6,565 nucleotides of DNA from Candidatus Atribacter fermentans (GTDB lineage Bacteria > Atribacterota > Atribacteria > Atribacterales > Atribacteraceae). Made by a program: the position numbers and the translations under genes. The stretch is from assembly GCA_012517485.1 (NCBI GenBank), contig JAAYUT010000302.1:1-6565 (forward strand). The letters run 5' to 3'. The notes below the pieces were generated by a model. That model was given only the letters and a program-made list of their open reading frames with translations. It was not told the origin of the DNA and made no database searches. Below are positions 6,080 to 6,565 of this stretch, piece by piece; position 1 is the first letter of the stretch, and the number at the start of each line of letters is the position of its first letter.

Positions 6080-6565
6080 TCAAATCTCTACCTTTTTCAG
6101 AATGGCCTCTGCAGTAAAGTTATCGATAACCAATAGATTTACAAAACCACCACGCAAGGCTCCAACAATTGCATCAACTTTATCTAATCCTCCAGCCACA
6201 CCAATAATATGAGATACTTTTTTAAGCTCGGTTAACGGAACAGCAATTCTCCTCTGATTTCCTTCAAATTCAACAATTTTACCTTGTATATCAAAAAATG
6301 TGCCATTAATAACTCCTACCGCCCTTTTTTCTAATAAATCCTGGTATTCTTTTTTGGTTATGGTTTCGGTATCGATTAACATGGTTTGGGGTGTAACATT
6401 CCCAATCCCGACTAAAGCTAAATCTATCTTCTCTGAAAGAGCTGCCTTAATAATACTATCTTTTAACATTGCATCCCGAGTTTTTTGGTCTTTGGTGAAT
6501 GCTGGCGCTGGTAGAAAATACACTTTGGCATGAAGTTTTTTCGCAATACTTCGAGATATTTCTGT
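6080..6565 (-). CDS. SorC-family sugar-binding transcriptional regulator, N-terminal part beyond the right edge
   Basis: The last 161 residues of a SorC/DeoR-type regulator are visible; the reading frame stays open to the window edge (TEISRSIAKKLHAKVYFLPAPAF), so GTG 6521-6523 is not the true start. The visible part is the C-terminal effector-binding domain with its typical signposts: LPAPAF, LALVGIGNV, GVINGTFFDIQGK, IAVPLTELKKV, GVAGGLDKVDAIVGALRGG and VLVIDN-like VNLLVIDNFTAEAIL. Such domains bind phosphorylated sugars or polyols and control DNA binding through an N-terminal helix-turn-helix, which would lie beyond the window. Placed just upstream of the dehydrogenase and transporter in the same direction, it most likely governs this operon. 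Family call is strong; its ligand and sign of control are inferred. Confidence 0.93.
   Translation of the reverse strand, partial: TEISRSIAKKLHAKVYFLPAPAFTKDQKTRDAMLKDSIIKAALSEKIDLALVGIGNVTPQTMLIDTETITKKEYQDLLEKRAVGVINGTFFDIQGKIVEFEGNQRRIAVPLTELKKVSHIIGVAGGLDKVDAIVGALRGGFVNLLVIDNFTAEAILKKVEI

Noticed and set aside
6055..6083. Sigma-70 promoter TTGAAA with a TTCTTA -10
   Set aside because: The -10 is a poor match at correct spacing and the better TATACT is 21 bases away; kept only as part of a low-confidence regulatory region.

Overview
The window is a densely packed, single-direction sugar-type ABC transporter locus. Every gene I can support lies on the minus strand, so transcription runs from high to low coordinates. 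In that order the genes are: the C-terminal part of a SorC-family sugar-responsive repressor (cut by the right edge), a short-chain dehydrogenase of the GolD/DthD polyol type, a family-1 extracellular solute-binding protein, two MalF/MalG-type permeases, a tiny two-helix membrane protein resembling part of the DUF2160/GlpU family, a full-length MalK-like ATPase, and the start of a second MalK-like ATPase (cut by the left edge).

The likely shared job is uptake and first oxidation of a sugar alcohol. The binding protein captures it in the periplasm and the permease pair moves it across the inner membrane, driven by two different ATPase subunits. The dehydrogenase then oxidises it with NAD+, and the SorC protein senses a sugar or sugar phosphate and controls the operon. 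The exact substrate cannot be read from the sequence. The resemblance of the dehydrogenase to D-arabitol/D-threitol dehydrogenases and the small GlpU-like protein both point to polyols (tetritols, pentitols or glycerol-like compounds). These family matches rest on remembered sequence patterns, not on a search.

The DNA is AT-rich. Shine-Dalgarno sequences are strong, and unusually many starts are TTG or GTG; only the first ATPase starts with ATG. The binding protein has a plain signal peptide without a lipobox cysteine, which suits a diderm better than a monoderm. Together this suggests an AT-rich anaerobic bacterium such as Atribacterota, Thermotogota or a Firmicutes-like lineage, but the phylum call is weak. 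I see no tRNA, rRNA, CRISPR array, insertion sequence or intrinsic terminator.

The most notable points are: (1) both ATPases carry Glu instead of Gln in the Q-loop, and the second also has LSGGH in place of LSGGQ; (2) the two permeases have different, complementary deviations in the EAA coupling loop; (3) a perfect 16-bp-stem hairpin sits between the binding-protein and permease genes and cannot be a normal terminator; (4) the small GlpU-like protein lacks the usual first helix and ends directly on the ATPase start codon; (5) an 11-base perfect Shine-Dalgarno sequence upstream of the binding-protein gene has no properly spaced start codon. No stretch longer than 300 bases lacks a gene.
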